Source of the DNA: Pseudactinotalea suaedae
GTDB lineage: Bacteria; Actinomycetota; Actinomycetes; Actinomycetales; Beutenbergiaceae
Direction of reading: 5' to 3'
Assembly (NCBI RefSeq): GCF_009733815.1
Contig: NZ_WNXY01000012.1
Location: 62,001 to 126,000, forward strand
DNA length: 64,000 nt
Shown: one piece after another, positions 45,901 through 54,734 of the stretch
Layout of the letters: every line of letters starts with the position of its first letter
Numbering within the stretch: the stretch's first letter is position 1
Notes under the pieces: generated by a model
Told to the model about the DNA's origin: nothing
Seen by the model: only the letters and a program-made list of their open reading frames with translations
Database searches by the model: none
Made by a program: the position numbers and the translations under genes

Positions 45901-48594
45901 TTCCTCGTGACCGACACCGTGGCCGAGCAGGTCACCATCACCGCGACTGTCGACGGTGCAGCGCTCACCTACTCGACCGACGTCACCTTCACCGCCGGGC
46001 CGGTCGCGGCCGCCGGCTCGACCGTGACCGCCACGCCCACCGAGGTGCCGGCCGACGGCGAGACCGCCTCGACGATCACCGTCACCCTCCGCGACGCGAA
46101 CGGCAACCCTGTCGCCGGTGAGTCGGCGACCCTGGCCGCCGGCGGTGGGTCCTCGGTGATCTCCGAGGCTAGCGGCCCCTCGGACGCCGACGGCGTCGTC
46201 ACGTTCACCGTGACGAGCACCGTGGCCGAGCAGGTCACCTACGCCGCCACTGCCGGTGGCACCCAGATCGATCAGACCGCGGCCGTCACGTTCACCGTCG
46301 GGTCCGTCTCCCGCATCGCCTCGACCGTTGTTGCCAGCCCGACCACGGTCACCGCCGACGGCGAGAGCACCTCGACGATCACCGTCACCCTCCGCGACGC
46401 CACCGGCAACGCGATTCCGGGCCAGGCCGTGACACTGGCCGCAAGCAGCGGCTCCTCGACGATCTCCGAACCCAGCGGGTCCTCGGGCGCCGACGGCATG
46501 GTCAGCTTCAGCGTCACGAACACCGTGGCCGAGCAGGTCACCTACGCCGCCACCGCCGGCGGCACCCAGATCGACCAGACCGCGGCCGTCACGTTCACCG
46601 CCGGGTCCGTCTCCCCCATCGCCTCGACCGTTGTTGCCAGCCCGACCTCGGTCACCGCCGACGGCGAGAGCACCTCGACGATCACAGTCACCCTCCGCGA
46701 CGCCACCGGCAACGCGATTCCCGGCCAGGCCGTGACGCTGGCCGCAACGAGCGGCTCCTCGACGATCTCCGAACCCAGCGGGTCCTCGGGCGCCGACGGC
46801 ATGGTCAGCTTCAGCGTCACGAACACCGTGGCCGAGCAGGTCACCTACACCGCCACCGCCGGCGACACCGCGCTCACGCAGACGGCGCAGGTGCAGTTCA
46901 CGGCCGGTGCCGTCTCCCCGACAGCCTCGAGCGTCACCGCGAACCCCACCTCGGTCACCGCCGACGGCGAGAGCGCCGCCACGATCACCGTCACGCTCCT
47001 GGACGCGAACGACAACCCGGTCCCCGGGCTCTCGGTGACCCTGGCCGCCGGAGGCGGCTCCTCGGTGATCTCCGAGCCCAGCGGGCCCTCCGACGCCGAC
47101 GGCGTGGTCACGTTCACCGTGACCGACACCGTGGCGGAGCAGGTCACCTACACCGCCACCGCCGGCGGCACCGAGATCGATGACTCGGCGGCCGTGACGT
47201 TCACCGTCGGCGAGGTCTCCGTGAGCGGCTCGACACTGACCGCCGAGCCGACCACCGTCGTCGCCGATGGCCAGAGCATCTCGAGCATCACCGCGGTGAT
47301 CGTCGACGCCCAGGGCAACCCGGTTCCGGGGCAGGTCGTCACCCTGGTCGCCGATGGCGGCAGCTCGGTGATCGCACCGCCCACGGCGATCACCGGCAGC
47401 GACGGGAGGGTCGTGTTCTCCGTGACCAGCACGGTCGCGGAACAGGTGACCTACGGCGCCACGGTGAGTCCCGCCGTCGTCCCCCTGCTGATCCAGGCAC
47501 TCGCCGCCGACGACCTCACGCTGGACGCGACGACCACGGTGACCTTTGTCGCCGGCGCCGTCTCGGCCACCGAGTCGACCCTGACGGCCGACCCGACCAC
47601 GGTCGCCGCGGACGGCGTGGCCGCCTCGACGATCACGGTGACGCTCCGGGACGCCCAGGGCAACGCCGTCGCCGGCGAGGAGGTCAGCCTGACCGCTGAC
47701 GGCGGCAGCTCCCAGATCTCGGCATCGAGCGGGCCCTCCGACGGCGACGGGATCGTCACCTTCACCGTGACCGACGACGTGGCCGAGCAGGTCAGCTACA
47801 CCGCCGTCGCCGGCTCCACCGAGCTGGCGACCCCCGTGCTGGTGACGTTCGTGTCCGTACCGACGGCACCGCTGGACCTGGTGGCGAGCGCCGGTGACGG
47901 ATCGGTCGACCTCACCTGGTCGCCGCCGGCCGACGACGGGCAGTCCCCCGTGCTCGGCTACCTCGTCTACCGCTCGACCGAGCCTGGCCTGCTGGGCACG
48001 GCGCTGACCGGCGAGCCGTTGGACGCGACCTCCTTCACCGACTCGGACGTGACGAACCGGACCACCTACGTCTACACGGTCATCGCGGTGAACGCCGTCG
48101 GCGAGTCGGCCCCCGCGCAGCCGGCCGAGGCCACACCGTTCGCACCGCTGGCAGTCAGCACCGACGCGCTCCCCTCGGGCACGGTGGGCGTCGCCTACCG
48201 CGCCCAGCTGGAGGCCACCGGTGGCCTGGACTCGGACTACACCTGGGCGCTCGCCGTCGGCGACCTCCCCCCGGGGCTCACACTGTCCACCGACGGCACG
48301 ATCTCCGGGACCCCGACCAGCGCCGGGACCTACACGTTCACGGTCACCGTGAACGACCCGGTGCCGGCCGAGCTGGTGATCGTCATCGATCCCGCGGACG
48401 TGCCGCCGGTCGATGAGACGCCCACCGACGGCTCCCCGACCGACAGCTCGAGCTCCCCGACCGACGGCTCAGCAGGCGACGGCACGAACCTGCCCACCAC
48501 CGGGATCGGGACAGCCGGTGCCCTGCTGGCCGGACTGGTGCTGCTCGCCGGGCTCGCCCTGGTGCTGGTCAGCCGGCGCCGCCGAGGCCTGTAG
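42958..48594 (+). CDS. Giant LPxTG-anchored multidomain surface protein
   Basis: This 1878-residue protein has a secretion signal ending PPAAAAD. In order it contains a Gly-rich beta-helix-like region (about 40-260), a Listeria-Bacteroides type repeat (262-345), an Ig-like domain, seven RCC1-type repeats (443-727, each with VVAIAAG...ALRSDGSVVVWG), another Ig-like and a putative-Ig domain, seven invasin/Big_1-like repeats of about 101 residues (915-1633), an FN3 domain, a second putative-Ig domain and a Ser/Thr/Pro linker. It ends with LPTTG at 1845-1849, a hydrophobic helix and RRRR. A sortase should attach it to peptidoglycan. GTG at 42958 has GGGGGG upstream; ATG 42979 is an alternative. 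Adhesion is the likely role. Confidence 0.92.
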   Translation: MRPAGASMPFVLRRTIAGVSSALLVVVGLIASVPPAAAADATVTTGAELVEAFDCDGADTCTVTADADIVSSQGPAVAEGRTVTLDLAGHQVTISSQRDHAGIAVPPGAALVIEDSVGGAVLTTTGGAFGAGIGGDYLESAGAITINGGEVTAVGGGLAAGIGGGQEGGGGDVMIGSGAAVTASGASATSVAIGPGSGGSGLGSLSNAGTVTIPAASYISIPEGVTVTNSGTLTGGGRLDNDGAIANTGIVDVDTLAVTGRHYLVSFDANGGDGAPEPLRLFAPTLEAGALTLPATAPTRPGHGFTGWFTSASGTGQPVTEQTVIGTGSATNAPLSVTLFAGWEELPGSQTSVTSGVNPARETDTVTLTATVDPVPDGGTVAFLDRDSAIEGCDAVPVDASGTATCTPDLDAGRYVVTAEFSGTDAVAASVSGRLLQVVYPTVAGHVAAWGANVHDGGYEVPAPDPAGQIDVPEGLDDVIAVAAGTDHSLALTASGTVVGWGGNRAGETDIPSGLSDVVAIDAGAQYSLALQADGTVVAWGRNVNGETDVPGDLTDVVAIAAGDFHAVALRSDGSVVVWGLNNQGQHAVPDDLFATTISAGTFHTYALTPSGTVAGWGGFSWGQLSPPGGLGEVTQIEAGGVWSLALTGGSLVAWGGDGRGETDVPDLSDAVEVSAGWYHGVARTGDGTILAWGDNSAAQLEVPSDLSRVVALSAGGAHTLALMSTPPVININTTTTVESSANPSMADEAVTFTADVAPNPGGGTVNFSDGSTTLCADVPVDPASGEATCTQTFTSGSHSITAAFSGSGQYLASTSAPLTQVVNAPVEAPTITTTTLPDGTVGSASIANLAASGGAVPYTWSLSGGDLPPGLQLSSSSIIGIPSAAGTWTFTVTVTDANLQTDSQELSMTIAPAGVSLDVSTVTAAPTSVIADGASTSTVTVTVRNTVGQPMAGKTVALQLSGSAIAQPASGPSDSAGVVTFLVTDTVAEQVTITATVDGAALTYSTDVTFTAGPVAAAGSTVTATPTEVPADGETASTITVTLRDANGNPVAGESATLAAGGGSSVISEASGPSDADGVVTFTVTSTVAEQVTYAATAGGTQIDQTAAVTFTVGSVSRIASTVVASPTTVTADGESTSTITVTLRDATGNAIPGQAVTLAASSGSSTISEPSGSSGADGMVSFSVTNTVAEQVTYAATAGGTQIDQTAAVTFTAGSVSPIASTVVASPTSVTADGESTSTITVTLRDATGNAIPGQAVTLAATSGSSTISEPSGSSGADGMVSFSVTNTVAEQVTYTATAGDTALTQTAQVQFTAGAVSPTASSVTANPTSVTADGESAATITVTLLDANDNPVPGLSVTLAAGGGSSVISEPSGPSDADGVVTFTVTDTVAEQVTYTATAGGTEIDDSAAVTFTVGEVSVSGSTLTAEPTTVVADGQSISSITAVIVDAQGNPVPGQVVTLVADGGSSVIAPPTAITGSDGRVVFSVTSTVAEQVTYGATVSPAVVPLLIQALAADDLTLDATTTVTFVAGAVSATESTLTADPTTVAADGVAASTITVTLRDAQGNAVAGEEVSLTADGGSSQISASSGPSDGDGIVTFTVTDDVAEQVSYTAVAGSTELATPVLVTFVSVPTAPLDLVASAGDGSVDLTWSPPADDGQSPVLGYLVYRSTEPGLLGTALTGEPLDATSFTDSDVTNRTTYVYTVIAVNAVGESAPAQPAEATPFAPLAVSTDALPSGTVGVAYRAQLEATGGLDSDYTWALAVGDLPPGLTLSTDGTISGTPTSAGTYTFTVTVNDPVPAELVIVIDPADVPPVDETPTDGSPTDSSSSPTDGSAGDGTNLPTTGIGTAGALLAGLVLLAGLALVLVSRRRRGL
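45703..47855 (+). repeat. Tandem coding repeats of about 303 bp (Big_1-like units)
   Basis: Seven imperfect units encode the invasin-like Ig domains of the surface protein, with the recurrent GPSDADGVVTFTVT and VAEQVTYTA segments. The third and fourth units (about 46222-46524 and 46525-46827) are almost identical at an offset of 303 bases, a sign of recent duplication or gene conversion. Confidence 0.9.
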
Positions 48595-48605
48595 CCCGCT
48601 GGGCG

Positions 48606-49217
48606 TCAGGCCAGCAGCTCGGCGATCAGCGGCGCGAGCTCGCGGAACGCCCGGGAACGGTGCGAGATCGCGTTCTTCTCCTCCGAGGTGAGCTGGGCGT
48701 AGCTGCGGTCGTGGCCGTCCGGCATGAACAGCGGGTCGTAGCCGAAGCCGCCGCCGCCGACCGGCTCGGTGAGCAACCGGCCGCGTACCACGCCCTCGCG
48801 GACCTCCTCGCGACCGTCCGGGGTCACCAGTGCGCCGGCGCACACGAACTGGGCGCCGCGGTGCTCGGGACCGACGTCCTCGAGCTGAGCGAGCAGCAGC
48901 GCGTTGTTGGCGGCGTCGTCGCGCTGGCGACCGGCCCAGTAGACCGAGAACACCCCGGGCGAACCGCCGAGGACGTCGACGGCGAAGCCCGAGTCGTCAG
49001 CCACGGCCGGCAGCCCGGTGTGGGCGACGAGGGCGCGCGCCTTGAGAAGAGCGTTCTCGGCGAAGGTCACGCCGGTCTCGGGCACGTCGGGGCCGTCGAC
49101 GTCGGCGGCGCTGACCACCCCGTCCGTGGGCACGCCGGCCGCGGCGAGGATGTCGCGGAGCTCCTGCAGCTTGTGGTCGTTGCGGGTGGCGAGCACGAGC
49201 CTCGGCGAGATCGTCAT
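48606..49217 (-). CDS. rdgB: Non-canonical purine NTP pyrophosphatase (RdgB/HAM1)
   Basis: The 203-residue housecleaning enzyme hydrolyses ITP, dITP and XTP to monophosphates. Landmarks are [53 protein letters not shown] and [12 protein letters not shown]. The usual SARYAG motif after SPGV is replaced by SVYWAG. Its ATG overlaps the rph stop by 4 bases, the order seen in mycobacteria, and its 3' end lies 11 bases from the end of the convergent surface protein gene. Confidence 0.96.
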   Translation of the reverse strand: MTISPRLVLATRNDHKLQELRDILAAAGVPTDGVVSAADVDGPDVPETGVTFAENALLKARALVAHTGLPAVADDSGFAVDVLGGSPGVFSVYWAGRQRDDAANNALLLAQLEDVGPEHRGAQFVCAGALVTPDGREEVREGVVRGRLLTEPVGGGGFGYDPLFMPDGHDRSYAQLTSEEKNAISHRSRAFRELAPLIAELLA

Positions 49218-50011
49218 CGCGCGAGGGGACCCGGCTCGGCGGTGCGGGTCAACGGCTCGGCGAGCGCCGCCGTCTGGAGCCGGGCGAGCCCGGCGGTGCC
49301 CGCGAGGGCGAGGTCGAGGAGCTGGTCGAGCTCGGCGCGGTCGAACGGCGCCCCCTCGGCGGTGCCCTGGACCTCCACGAAGCTGCCGGAGCCGGTGACC
49401 ACGACGTTCATGTCGGTCTCGGCGGTGACGTCCTCGACGTAGGGCAGGTCGAGCATCGGGGTGCCGTCGATGATCCCGACGCTGACGGCGGAGACCGAGT
49501 CGGTCAGCACGGTGGCGTCGCGCTTGATCGCCCCGTGCTCGCGTCCCCACGCCACGGCGTCGGCGAGCGCCACGTAGGCCCCGGTGATCGCGGCGGTGCG
49601 GGTGCCACCATCGGCCTGCAGCACGTCGCAGTCGAGCACGATCGAGTTCTCACCGAGCGCGGACAGGTCGATGATGGCGCGCAGCGAGCGGCCGATCAGG
49701 CGGGAGATCTCGTGGGTACGGCCGCCGATCTTGCCCTTGACGGACTCGCGGTCGGACCGGGTGGTGGTCGCGCGCGGCAGCATCGAGTACTCGGCGGTCA
49801 CCCAGCCCAGCCCGGAACCCTTGCGCCAGCGCGGCACCGAGTCGGTGAACGAGGCGGTGCACAGCACCCGGGTGCCGCCGAACTGCACGAGCACCGACCC
49901 CTCCGCGTGGTCGGACCAGCCGCGCGTGAAGGACACGGGTCGGAGCTGGTCGGGCGCGCGTCCATCGGCACGAACGACGGGCGGGTTCACGGCGGAGCTG
50001 GTCTCGGTCAC
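49214..50011 (-). CDS. rph: Ribonuclease PH
   Basis: The 265-residue phosphorolytic exoribonuclease trims tRNA 3' ends. Motifs include [58 protein letters not shown] and [17 protein letters not shown]. The GTG start follows a TAGGGT box by 8 bases; a GGGGGA stretch between could also serve as a ribosome site. It is translationally coupled to rdgB. Confidence 0.96.
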   Translation of the reverse strand: MTETSSAVNPPVVRADGRAPDQLRPVSFTRGWSDHAEGSVLVQFGGTRVLCTASFTDSVPRWRKGSGLGWVTAEYSMLPRATTTRSDRESVKGKIGGRTHEISRLIGRSLRAIIDLSALGENSIVLDCDVLQADGGTRTAAITGAYVALADAVAWGREHGAIKRDATVLTDSVSAVSVGIIDGTPMLDLPYVEDVTAETDMNVVVTGSGSFVEVQGTAEGAPFDRAELDQLLDLALAGTAGLARLQTAALAEPLTRTAEPGPLAR

Positions 50012-50019
50012 GGTCCCCC

Positions 50020-50025
50020 ACCCTA
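50020..50025 (-). promoter_or_regulatory. -10 box TAGGGT for rph-rdgB
   Basis: Reading leftward, TAGGGT lies 8 bases before the rph GTG. Confidence 0.45.
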
Positions 50026-50070
50026 CGAGGTCCCCGCACCCCCTCCGTCACCCAGCGCCCCGCCCCCACA

Positions 50071-50157
50071 CCAGGTTTCAACACGATTCCGTTCACCCCC
50101 GCCGTGAACGGAAACGTGTTGAAACCTGGGGGTGGACGGAATCGTGTTGAAACCTGG
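50071..50157. repeat. Three copies of a 26-bp sequence, one inverted and two direct
   Basis: CCAGGTTTCAACACGATTCC... at 50071-50096 is the near-perfect inverse of 50104-50129 and 50132-50157; each comparison has one mismatch in 26. The two direct copies have a 28-bp period. The element lies between rph and ppc, both on the minus strand. Confidence 0.85.
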
Positions 50158-50166
50158 GGGTGGGGG

Positions 50167-52860
50167 TCAGCCGGTGTTCTGCAGGCCCGCGGCGACGCCG
50201 TTGACCGAGAGCAGCATCACGCGGCGGAGCTTGGCGTCGGTGGCGTCGTCGGAGTCGTGGGCGCGCAGGGCGGTCAGGACGCGGAGCTGGATCAGCGACA
50301 GCGCGTCCACGTACGGCGAGCGCAGCTGCACGGCCCGGCCGAGCACGCGGTGCCCGGCGAGCAGCCGCTCCTGGCCCGTGATCCGGACGATCCAGTCCTT
50401 GGTGAGCTCCATCTCCTCGAGCACGAGGTCGGCCAGGTCCTGCCGGTCCCCGAGCGCGAGGTAGCGCTTGGCGATCCGGACGTCGGTCTTCGCCAGCGAC
50501 ATCTCGACGTTGTCGATCATCGTGGCGAACAGCGGCCAGCGCTGGTACGCCTCGCGCAGCCGATCGAGGTCGCCGACGCTCGCGAGCGCGGTGCCCAGCC
50601 CGAACCAGCCGGTGAGGTTGATCCGCGCCTGCGTCCACGCGAACACCCACGGGATCGCCCGCAGGTCCTCGAGCGACTCCATCGACAGCCCGCGGCGGGC
50701 CGGGCGGGAGCCGATCGCGAGCCATCCCACCTCCTCCTGCGGGGTCACGGTCGCGAACCACTGCGGGAAGCCCTCGGCGCGCACCAGCTGGTAGAACCGC
50801 TCGCGCGAGGAGGCATCCATCCGCTCCGCCACGTCGGCGAAGTCGCGAGCGGCACCGGAGTTGCGCTCCGAGATCGTCGGGGTGGCCTGGAGCAGCGTCG
50901 CCGCGGCCACCTGCTCGATGTGGCGGGAGGCGATCACCGGGTCGCCGTAGCGGGCGAAGATCACCTCGCCCTGCTCGGTCAGCTTGAAGCGGCCGTCGAC
51001 CGAGCCCGGAGGCTGCGCCAGCACCGCGCGGTTGGCCGGGCCGCCGCCGCGCCCCAGGGCTCCGCCGCGACCGTGGAAGAGCGTGAGCGTGATGTCGTTG
51101 CGCTCGGCCCACTCCGCGATCCGGCTCTGTGCGTCGTACAGGGCGAGCGTGGCCGAGACCGGCCCGACGTCCTTGCTGGAGTCGGAGTAGCCCAGCATCA
51201 CCTCGAGGCGGCGGTCGGTGGCAGCGAGCCGCTTCTGCACCTGCGGCAGCTCGAGCATGCCGTCGAGGATCGTGACGGAGTTCTGCAGGTCCTCGAAGGT
51301 CTCGAAGAGCGGGATCGCGTCGATGACCGGGGCGTCGTCGGCGGACCCGAGCGCCACCTCGGCGAGCCGGAACACGTTCGCGAGGTCCTGGGCCTCCTGC
51401 GTGAAGGAGACGATGTAGCGGCGCGCACCCTTGACGCCGTAGCGGCGCTGCACGGTCGCGATGGCGCGGAAGGTCTCGAGGACCTCCTCGCTCATCTCCG
51501 AGAGCGGGCCGCCGCCGTCGACCTCGGCGAGTGTCTTGGCGTGGACGGCGGAGTGCTGGCGCACCTCGAGCTCGGCGAGGTGGAAGCCGAAGGTCTCCAC
51601 CTGCCAGATCAGCGACTGGATGTCGCCGTAGGCCTTGCGCGGGTCGCTGGTGGCGAGCGCGCCCTGCACGACCCGCAGGTCCGCGAGCAGCTCCTCGACG
51701 TCCGGGTAGGCCAGGTCGGCGTCCCGACGGCGGGTCGCACCGATGCGCTCGGCGATCGTCAGCATGACGCGCCGGTAGGGCTCGTCGGGAGAGCGCCCGG
51801 CGATGTCCGCGGTCAGGGCCTCGGCCAGGCGTCGCTGACGCGCCCACAGCGCGTCGAGCTCGGGCGAGGGCGGTGTGGTGGCGGCCTCGAGGGTGAGCCC
51901 ACGACCGATCCGGACCGCCGCCCGCTCGAGGCCGAGCAGCACGTGCTCGGAGGCGATGCCTGCGGCCGCCCGGGTGATCGAGGCGGTCACGTTGGGGTTG
52001 CCGTCGCGGTCGGCACCGATCCACGAGCCGAGCCGCACGAACGGCGGCACCACCGGCGGGCGCGGCTGCGAGGGGTCGTCGGCGAGCAGGTCGTCGAACG
52101 CCCGGTAGACCTTGGGCAGCACCGTGAACAGGGTCTCGTCGAAGACGCCCATGGCGGTGCGTACCTCGTCCAGCGGCGTGGGCTTGTCGAGCCGCAGCGG
52201 CGAGGTGCGCCAGAGCGTGTCGATCTCGGACAGCAGGTCGCGGCGGTTCTCCTCCATCGCCCGCCGGGTCATCCGCGGGTCGTCGCGCTGGGCGACGAGA
52301 TCGCTGATGCGTCGGATGCAGGCGGCGACGGCCCGACGGCGTGCCTCGGTGGGGTGCGCGGTCAGGACCGGACGGAACTCCAGCCCGGCGATGCGACGGC
52401 GCGTCTCCTCCTCACCCAGCTCCTCGCGCAGCTGCGCGACCGCACCGGCGAGCGAGTCCTCGGGTCCGCGCGAGGAACCGCCGGCGGCCTCGCTCTCGCG
52501 CTCACGGAGCACGCGGATGCGGTGGAACTCCTCGGCCAGGTTGACCAGGTGGAAGTAGCAGGTGAAGGCGCGGGAAAGCAGCTCGGCGCGGTCCAGGCTC
52601 AGCTGGTCGACGAACGCGACCGCCGCGTCGAACGCCTCGGTGCCGGACTCGGTGTAGGCGCGGATCGTCAGCTCGCGCAGCCGCTCGACGTCGGCGAGCA
52701 GGTCCTCGCCACCGCTCTCGGCGATGACGGTGCCCAGCAGCTCACCGAGCAGCCGGACGTCGTGACGCAGGGCATCGGGCATCTCCGACACCGCTCCGGT
52801 GCGCGAGCCGGTGGCGATGCCGTTCGCTGCCGTGTCGAGGTTCTCGGTGGGCTCAGCCAT
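50167..52860 (-). CDS. ppc: Phosphoenolpyruvate carboxylase
   Basis: The 897-residue enzyme fixes bicarbonate onto phosphoenolpyruvate to make oxaloacetate. The first active-site signature is VLTAHPTEARRRAV and the second is MLGYSDSSKDVG; FHGRGGALGRGGGP and the conserved C-terminal NTG are also present. Length is normal. It separates rph from the metallo-beta-lactamase gene, an arrangement unlike the mycobacterial block. Bases 52861-53039 upstream show no gene. Confidence 0.97.
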   Translation of the reverse strand: MAEPTENLDTAANGIATGSRTGAVSEMPDALRHDVRLLGELLGTVIAESGGEDLLADVERLRELTIRAYTESGTEAFDAAVAFVDQLSLDRAELLSRAFTCYFHLVNLAEEFHRIRVLRERESEAAGGSSRGPEDSLAGAVAQLREELGEEETRRRIAGLEFRPVLTAHPTEARRRAVAACIRRISDLVAQRDDPRMTRRAMEENRRDLLSEIDTLWRTSPLRLDKPTPLDEVRTAMGVFDETLFTVLPKVYRAFDDLLADDPSQPRPPVVPPFVRLGSWIGADRDGNPNVTASITRAAAGIASEHVLLGLERAAVRIGRGLTLEAATTPPSPELDALWARQRRLAEALTADIAGRSPDEPYRRVMLTIAERIGATRRRDADLAYPDVEELLADLRVVQGALATSDPRKAYGDIQSLIWQVETFGFHLAELEVRQHSAVHAKTLAEVDGGGPLSEMSEEVLETFRAIATVQRRYGVKGARRYIVSFTQEAQDLANVFRLAEVALGSADDAPVIDAIPLFETFEDLQNSVTILDGMLELPQVQKRLAATDRRLEVMLGYSDSSKDVGPVSATLALYDAQSRIAEWAERNDITLTLFHGRGGALGRGGGPANRAVLAQPPGSVDGRFKLTEQGEVIFARYGDPVIASRHIEQVAAATLLQATPTISERNSGAARDFADVAERMDASSRERFYQLVRAEGFPQWFATVTPQEEVGWLAIGSRPARRGLSMESLEDLRAIPWVFAWTQARINLTGWFGLGTALASVGDLDRLREAYQRWPLFATMIDNVEMSLAKTDVRIAKRYLALGDRQDLADLVLEEMELTKDWIVRITGQERLLAGHRVLGRAVQLRSPYVDALSLIQLRVLTALRAHDSDDATDAKLRRVMLLSVNGVAAGLQNTG

Positions 52861-53039
52861 GACCGCGAGAGTAGCGAGCGGACGGCGTCACGGGTGCCCG
52901 CGGTCACGGAACGGACGGCTCCCGAGCCGCCATCCGTGGCCGGGACGACCGGGACGACGCGGATCTCCGCTCGCTTCCCGCGCTCCCGCTGTGAGCCTGA
53001 CCACAGCGCCGCGCCGGCCGCGGGCCGCGCGCACCGACC

Positions 53040-53813
53040 TCAGAGCGCGAACGTCACCCCGGGCTGAGCCACGTCGACAGGGCCGCCGTAGGCGGTGCAG
53101 GCCTCGGCGCGCACCTTCTCCCGGGAGGTCCACGGCGGGATGTGGGTCAGCACGAGGCGCTCGACGGCGGCCTCGGTCGCCAGTGCTCCGGCGCGCCGGC
53201 CGGTCAGGTGGATGCCGCGCACCTCGTCGCGGCCCTCCTCGAACGCCGCCTCGGACAGCAGCAGGTCGGCACCGGCCGCGGCGGCCGTGACGCCCTCGCA
53301 GCTGTCGGTGTCGCCGGTGTAGACCAGGGTGCGGGTGCCGCTGCCATCCTCCGCCGGGCCGGTGATCCGGAACGCGAACGCGGGCAGCGGGTGCAGCACC
53401 GCGAACGGCTCGATCTGCAGCGACCCGATCCGGATCGGCTCACGGGCGGCCACGGTGTGCGTCTCGTAGGCGCACAGGCCCTCCTCGGGCTCACCGACCA
53501 GGTCCACCAGCCGCTGCCCGGTCCCCTCCGGGCCCCAGAGCGGCATCCGCGGGTGGGGGGCGCCCGGTCCGTAGCGCAGGTAGACGTCGAGCGAGGCCAG
53601 GTCCACCACGTGGTCGGCGTGCAGGTGCGAGAGCAGCACCGCGTCCAGGTCCTCCGGCTGGGCGTACCGGAGCAGCTGCCCGAACGCACCGGAGCCGAGG
53701 TCGAGCAGCACCGAGGTGGTGCGCCCGCCCTCGTCGGCCTGCACGAGGTAGCAGGAGGAGGCGGAGTCGGGCCCGGAGACCGATCCCGAGCAGCCGACGA
53801 CGACGAGGCGCAC
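53040..53813 (-). CDS. MBL-fold hydrolase, Rv1339/cAMP-phosphodiesterase-like
   Basis: The 257-residue metallo-beta-lactamase-fold protein has the metal motif HLHADH (63-68), a further VLHPLPAFAFRI, YTGDTDSCEG with a bridging Asp, and LTHIPPW near the end. Position next to murI and ahead of rph matches Mycobacterium tuberculosis Rv1339, reported as an atypical cyclic-nucleotide phosphodiesterase; ribonuclease Z-like activity is the alternative. Its start directly abuts the murI stop. Confidence 0.88.
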   Translation of the reverse strand: MRLVVVGCSGSVSGPDSASSCYLVQADEGGRTTSVLLDLGSGAFGQLLRYAQPEDLDAVLLSHLHADHVVDLASLDVYLRYGPGAPHPRMPLWGPEGTGQRLVDLVGEPEEGLCAYETHTVAAREPIRIGSLQIEPFAVLHPLPAFAFRITGPAEDGSGTRTLVYTGDTDSCEGVTAAAAGADLLLSEAAFEEGRDEVRGIHLTGRRAGALATEAAVERLVLTHIPPWTSREKVRAEACTAYGGPVDVAQPGVTFAL

Positions 53814-54647
53814 CTAGAGGACCACCTTCGGGATCTCACCGGTGACGTCCGCCGCGCTGCGGGCACCGACCTCGGGGCCGAGGAACCGGCGCGCGAGCTT
53901 GTCGAAGGCCTTGGGGTCACCGGTGGCGAGGAACGAGTACGTCGGGGCTGCGTGCGGGTCGGCTGCGAGGTGGTGCGCCACCAGGGTGCGATAGACGTCC
54001 TTGGCGGTCTCCTCGGCGCTGCTCACCAGCGTGACGGCGTCGCCGGTCACGTAGGAGATGACGCCGGTGAGCAGCGGGTAGTGGGTGCACCCGAGCACCA
54101 GTGTGTCGACATCGGCCGCGACGACCGGCGCCAGGTAGCTGCGCGCCAGGTCGATCAGCTCGTCGCCGGACGTCTCACCCCGCTCGACGTACTCGACGAA
54201 CCGCGGGCACGCCGTCGTCGTGAGCGCGAGGTGCGGGGCTGCGGCGAAGGCGTCGTCGTAGGCGAGGGAGCTGATGGTGGCCTGCGTCCCGATCACGCCG
54301 ACCCGCCCCGAGCGGGTGGCGGCGACCGCGCGCCGCACCGCGGGCAGGATCACCTCGACCACGGGCACGCCCTGCGCGACCGTGTAGCGCTCGCGGGCGT
54401 CCCGCAGCACCGCCGCGGACGCGGAGTTGCACGCGATGACCAGCATCTTCACGCCCTGGGCGACCAGATCGTCCATGACGCGGAGCGCGTGGGCGCGCAC
54501 CTGCGCGAGCGGCTGCGGCCCGTACGGGGAGTTGGCGGTGTCACCGATGTAGAGGATCGACTCGTTGGGCAGCTGGTCGATCACGGCGCGCGCGACGGTC
54601 AGACCCCCTACCCCGGAGTCGAAGATCCCGATCGGCGCATCACTCAC
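53814..54647 (-). CDS. murI: Glutamate racemase
   Basis: The 277-residue enzyme makes D-glutamate for peptidoglycan. The two catalytic cysteines are Cys73 in [10 protein letters not shown] and Cys187 in [10 protein letters not shown]; the usual ACNTAS appears here as ACNSAS, a conservative change. [13 protein letters not shown] opens the protein. GTG at 54647 lies 8 bases after a TAACGT box. Confidence 0.97.
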   Translation of the reverse strand: MSDAPIGIFDSGVGGLTVARAVIDQLPNESILYIGDTANSPYGPQPLAQVRAHALRVMDDLVAQGVKMLVIACNSASAAVLRDARERYTVAQGVPVVEVILPAVRRAVAATRSGRVGVIGTQATISSLAYDDAFAAAPHLALTTTACPRFVEYVERGETSGDELIDLARSYLAPVVAADVDTLVLGCTHYPLLTGVISYVTGDAVTLVSSAEETAKDVYRTLVAHHLAADPHAAPTYSFLATGDPKAFDKLARRFLGPEVGARSAADVTGEIPKVVL

Positions 54648-54655
54648 GGACGCCG

Positions 54656-54661
54656 ACGTTA
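54656..54661 (-). promoter_or_regulatory. -10 box TAACGT for murI
   Basis: Reading leftward, TAACGT precedes the murI GTG by 8 bases, so the transcript is probably leaderless or nearly so. Confidence 0.5.
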
Positions 54662-54734
54662 CCGCCGCCCACCGTCATCACCGATGCCAGATCACCGGGA
54701 TGTGGCGCGTTTCACCGGCTGCCGGGCCTCGCGG

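Noticed and set aside
45703-47855. Regular repeats considered as a possible CRISPR array
   Set aside because: The units are about 303 bp, coding throughout and in frame with the surface protein; no short repeats with unique spacers and no cas genes exist in the window.
50104-53067. A 987-codon open frame on the plus strand opposite ppc
   Set aside because: It is the antisense of ppc; the translation is a low-complexity Arg/Gly/Val/His mixture without any domain, and the ppc frame has all active-site motifs.
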